From positions 746,396 through 810,395 of the forward strand of contig VWZX01010707.1 of the NCBI GenBank assembly GCA_013399015.1: DNA of 64,000 nucleotides. Direction: 5' to 3'. This DNA is from Galbula dea. Its lineage: Eukaryota; Chordata; Aves; Piciformes; Galbulidae. Position numbers and translations under genes: made by a program. This document shows, one piece after another, positions 62,801 to 64,000 of the stretch (the first letter of the stretch is position 1; each line of letters starts with the position of its first letter). The notes under the pieces were generated by a model. That model worked only from the letters and a program-made list of their open reading frames with translations, was not told where the DNA came from and ran no database searches.

Positions 62801-63466
62801 GGAAAATCATGTAGTCTTGTATTTCTGAAGCTCCTGAACATGGATAAAATGATCATTGTATAGATTTGACTCCAGGGTGATGGTCCCAAACAGGACAAAC
62901 TAGAAATCTACTCACGGAGGCCTCTTCGGTGCATTTGGATCCTTGAACTTCTTTTTTGTTTCCCCCTTAGGTGGTACATAGTTTTTCATTTCTTTTTCAT
63001 AACGAAGCTTGTCAGCCTTTGCCATATCTTCAAATTTGCCCTTCTCCTTAGAAGACATAGTCTGGAAAACAATCGGAATCACAGAACATCTCAAGTTGGA
63101 AGGGACCCACGAGGATCAAAACAGTATTTTAAGACTCAAAAGCATATCCAACTCCATTCCCAATTTTCAGTTGGGGGACCTAAAGGCAAGAACAATGGCC
63201 AGGTACCACTAAGCTTCTAAGTGCACTTCATACTTTTCTACAGAAATAATTCAATAGTATTTCACACAAAGGAAACAGTTAAAAGTTTTGTGGTTTCCCT
63301 GAGCAGTTATTCCTACCTTCCATCGTTCTGAGCATTTTTTTGAGAACTCTGAAAAGTTCACTGAAGCATCTGGATGTTTCTTCTTGTGCTCCTCCCGGCA
63401 GGTTTGCACAAAGAAGGCATACGAAGACATTTTACCTCTCGGCTTCTTAGGATCGCCTTTGCCCAT
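59698..63466 (-). CDS. HMGB1: HMGB1, high mobility group box 1 (four coding exons, complete CDS)
   Basis: The CDS joins 63466-63317, 63061-62916, 62048-61874 and 59874-59698, stop TAA included. The spliced product is 215 residues, the usual HMGB1 length. Box A is about residues 9-79, box B about 95-163, then a Lys-rich linker, and residues 186-215 are only Asp/Glu. The redox cysteines C23, C45 and C106 are present, as are basic stretches at about 28-44 and 179-185 (known nuclear localisation signals). HMGB1 is a nuclear DNA-bending chaperone of chromatin. When released from cells it is a danger signal for RAGE and TLR4 (family knowledge). The start ATG has A at -3 and G at +4 and lies 13 nt inside its exon. 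All introns are GT/AG, and exon lengths 146 and 175 bp match my memory of human HMGB1. HMGB2 and HMGB3 have shorter acidic tails, so HMGB1 is the best call. No frameshift or stop interrupts it. Confidence 0.97.
59875..61873 (-). other. HMGB1: HMGB1 intron between coding exons 3 and 4 (about 2.0 kb)
   Basis: The intron has donor GTAATG and acceptor CTCCAAG. No embedded gene or clear transposon was recognised. AATAAA-like hexamers on the sense strand (for example near 60477 and 60726) lie inside the intron and could permit premature polyadenylation, but nothing else supports use of them. Confidence 0.92.
61874..62048 (-). CDS. HMGB1: HMGB1 coding exon 3 (transcript exon 4): residues 99-157
   Basis: This 175-bp exon encodes most of box B: the F-F-L-F-C106 segment, W133 and the K/E-rich third helix up to K157. 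The acceptor is a pyrimidine run ending CTGTAG (AG at 62050-62049). The donor is GTAATG at 61873. The first base completes the Pro codon begun in the previous exon, and the exon ends in phase 0. Position 109 reads Phe where I recall Tyr in human, a conservative change. Confidence 0.96.
62049..62915 (-). other. HMGB1: HMGB1 intron between coding exons 2 and 3 (867 bp)
   Basis: The intron has donor GTGAGT and acceptor CTGTAG. I see AT-rich sequence, no open coding segment, and no recognisable snoRNA or repeat. Confidence 0.92.
62916..63061 (-). CDS. HMGB1: HMGB1 coding exon 2 (transcript exon 3): residues 51-99
   Basis: This 146-bp exon encodes the rest of box A (from residue T51), the A-B linker with its K-rich stretch, and the first residues of box B up to the first two bases of P99. 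The acceptor is TTTTCCAG with AG at 63063-63062, and the donor is GTGAGT at 62915. It ends in phase 2. Reading past the donor hits a TGA at once, which confirms the splice. The acceptor lies directly beside a CR1-like remnant (63071-63117). Confidence 0.96.
63062..63316 (-). other. HMGB1: HMGB1 intron between coding exons 1 and 2 (255 bp)
   Basis: The intron starts with GTAGGA and ends with TTTTCCAG on the minus strand. Its acceptor-proximal part is a CR1 3' end remnant in the same orientation as the gene. Nothing else was recognised in it. Confidence 0.93.
63071..63117 (-). mobile_element. CR1 LINE 3' end remnant inside an HMGB1 intron
   Basis: On the minus strand the segment reads through a GGGTCCCTTCCAAC core and ends in TTCTGTGATTCC. 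This matches the CR1 3' terminus (…CCTTCCAAC…TTCTATGATTCT). It lies in the same orientation as HMGB1, and its 3' end stops about 10 nt from the AG acceptor of coding exon 2. Upstream sequence (63118-63230) is not clearly CR1. Confidence 0.75.
63317..63466 (-). CDS. HMGB1: HMGB1 coding exon 1 (transcript exon 2): residues 1-50
   Basis: This 150-bp coding segment encodes residues 1-50: the basic N-terminus and the first half of box A, including F38, C23, C45 and W49. It ends in phase 0 after the R-W-K triplet, followed by donor GTAGGA at 63316. The upstream acceptor is a long pyrimidine tract ending in CTTACAG with AG at 63481-63480, so 13 nt of 5'UTR (63479-63467) share this exon. A non-coding first exon is expected beyond the right edge. 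Confidence 0.96.
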
Positions 63467-64000
63467 CTTTTATGGTTTTCTGTAAGGAAGCAAAAAAAAG
63501 ATACCTTTCAAACTTTTACTTGTTACAAACCAATGCTGGAAGCTAGCCACAACAAAGGATCATGCCAAGCAAGACCCATTGGAGCATTAATGCAAAATCA
63601 TACAACAGGAAGGAGTTTCTCTACTTAAGATTTCTGCCATCACTGCTTGAAGTGACCTGGACACAAGCAGCCTGAAATTTTAAAGGGCCTTGAAGACATG
63701 CAGTTCAGGTTTCCTGCAAACAAAAATGTCCCTTCCAAGCAATGTGAAAGCAAGTATGCTCCTCGATTTCTGCCTGTGTATCATTTCTATGCTTGGAAGG
63801 AATAAGTTGTATTGAAAGAAGGAAAAAAGTAGCCAAGTATCCTGTTTCAGCTGGCTTCGTGGGCTACTAATTTCTTTCGTCCCGAAGCCTGTATTTCTAT
63901 CTCCCTCCCCTGCAGGCCATGGGTGCTCATTTGCAAAAGATTTTATTATTATTTTTGCATACCATATATTATGACTTTCCTTCAAGCATACTGCAAAAAC
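63467..64000 (-). other. HMGB1: HMGB1 5'UTR end (63467-63479) and 3' part of intron 1
   Basis: Thirteen 5'UTR bases precede the ATG. Upstream of them a strong T-rich tract and CTTACAG form the acceptor of intron 1. The rest, 63482-64000, reads as intron. No CpG-rich promoter is visible, so exon 1 and the promoter must lie outside the window. Confidence 0.85.

Noticed and set aside
1..64000. CRISPR arrays, bacterial operons, tRNA or rRNA genes, or a new defence-like system
   Set aside because: The window is vertebrate nuclear DNA. I found no repeat-spacer array, cloverleaf or rRNA motif, and no gene cluster.

Overview
This is vertebrate nuclear DNA, almost certainly from a bird. It carries many CR1 LINE fragments with typical avian 3' ends, spliced exons with GT/AG borders, long AT-rich intergenic DNA, and a single recognisable protein gene. 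I cannot name the species.

Layout. Bases 1 to about 57,870 hold no protein-coding gene I can support. They are intergenic DNA scattered with degraded CR1 copies in both orientations (about 6.7-7.8, 19.6-19.9, 24.7-25.0, 31.5-31.7, 33.5-34.2, 42.8-43.0, 43.8-44.2 and 52.6-52.7 kb), simple repeats, and small tandem or inverted repeats. Two CR1 copies still show coding signatures: a reverse-transcriptase C-terminal piece at 6.7-7.8 kb (minus strand) and an endonuclease piece at 33.57-34.22 kb (plus strand). Both are broken.

Bases about 57,870-64,000 hold HMGB1 on the minus strand. It has four coding exons (63466-63317, 63061-62916, 62048-61874, 59874-59698), a 1.8 kb 3'UTR ending near an AATAAA at 57903-57898, and the start of intron 1 running off the right edge. 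The spliced product is 215 residues: HMG box A, HMG box B, a basic linker and an uninterrupted 30-residue acidic tail. The promoter and non-coding exon 1 lie beyond 64,000.

The most interesting points are: a CR1 3' end lying directly against the splice acceptor of HMGB1 coding exon 2; a GATAAA where I recall human HMGB1 having its proximal AATAAA; a CR1 copy that keeps the endonuclease but lacks the 3' half; and a near-perfect 17-bp hairpin at 22.94 kb. I found no convincing new multi-gene system.
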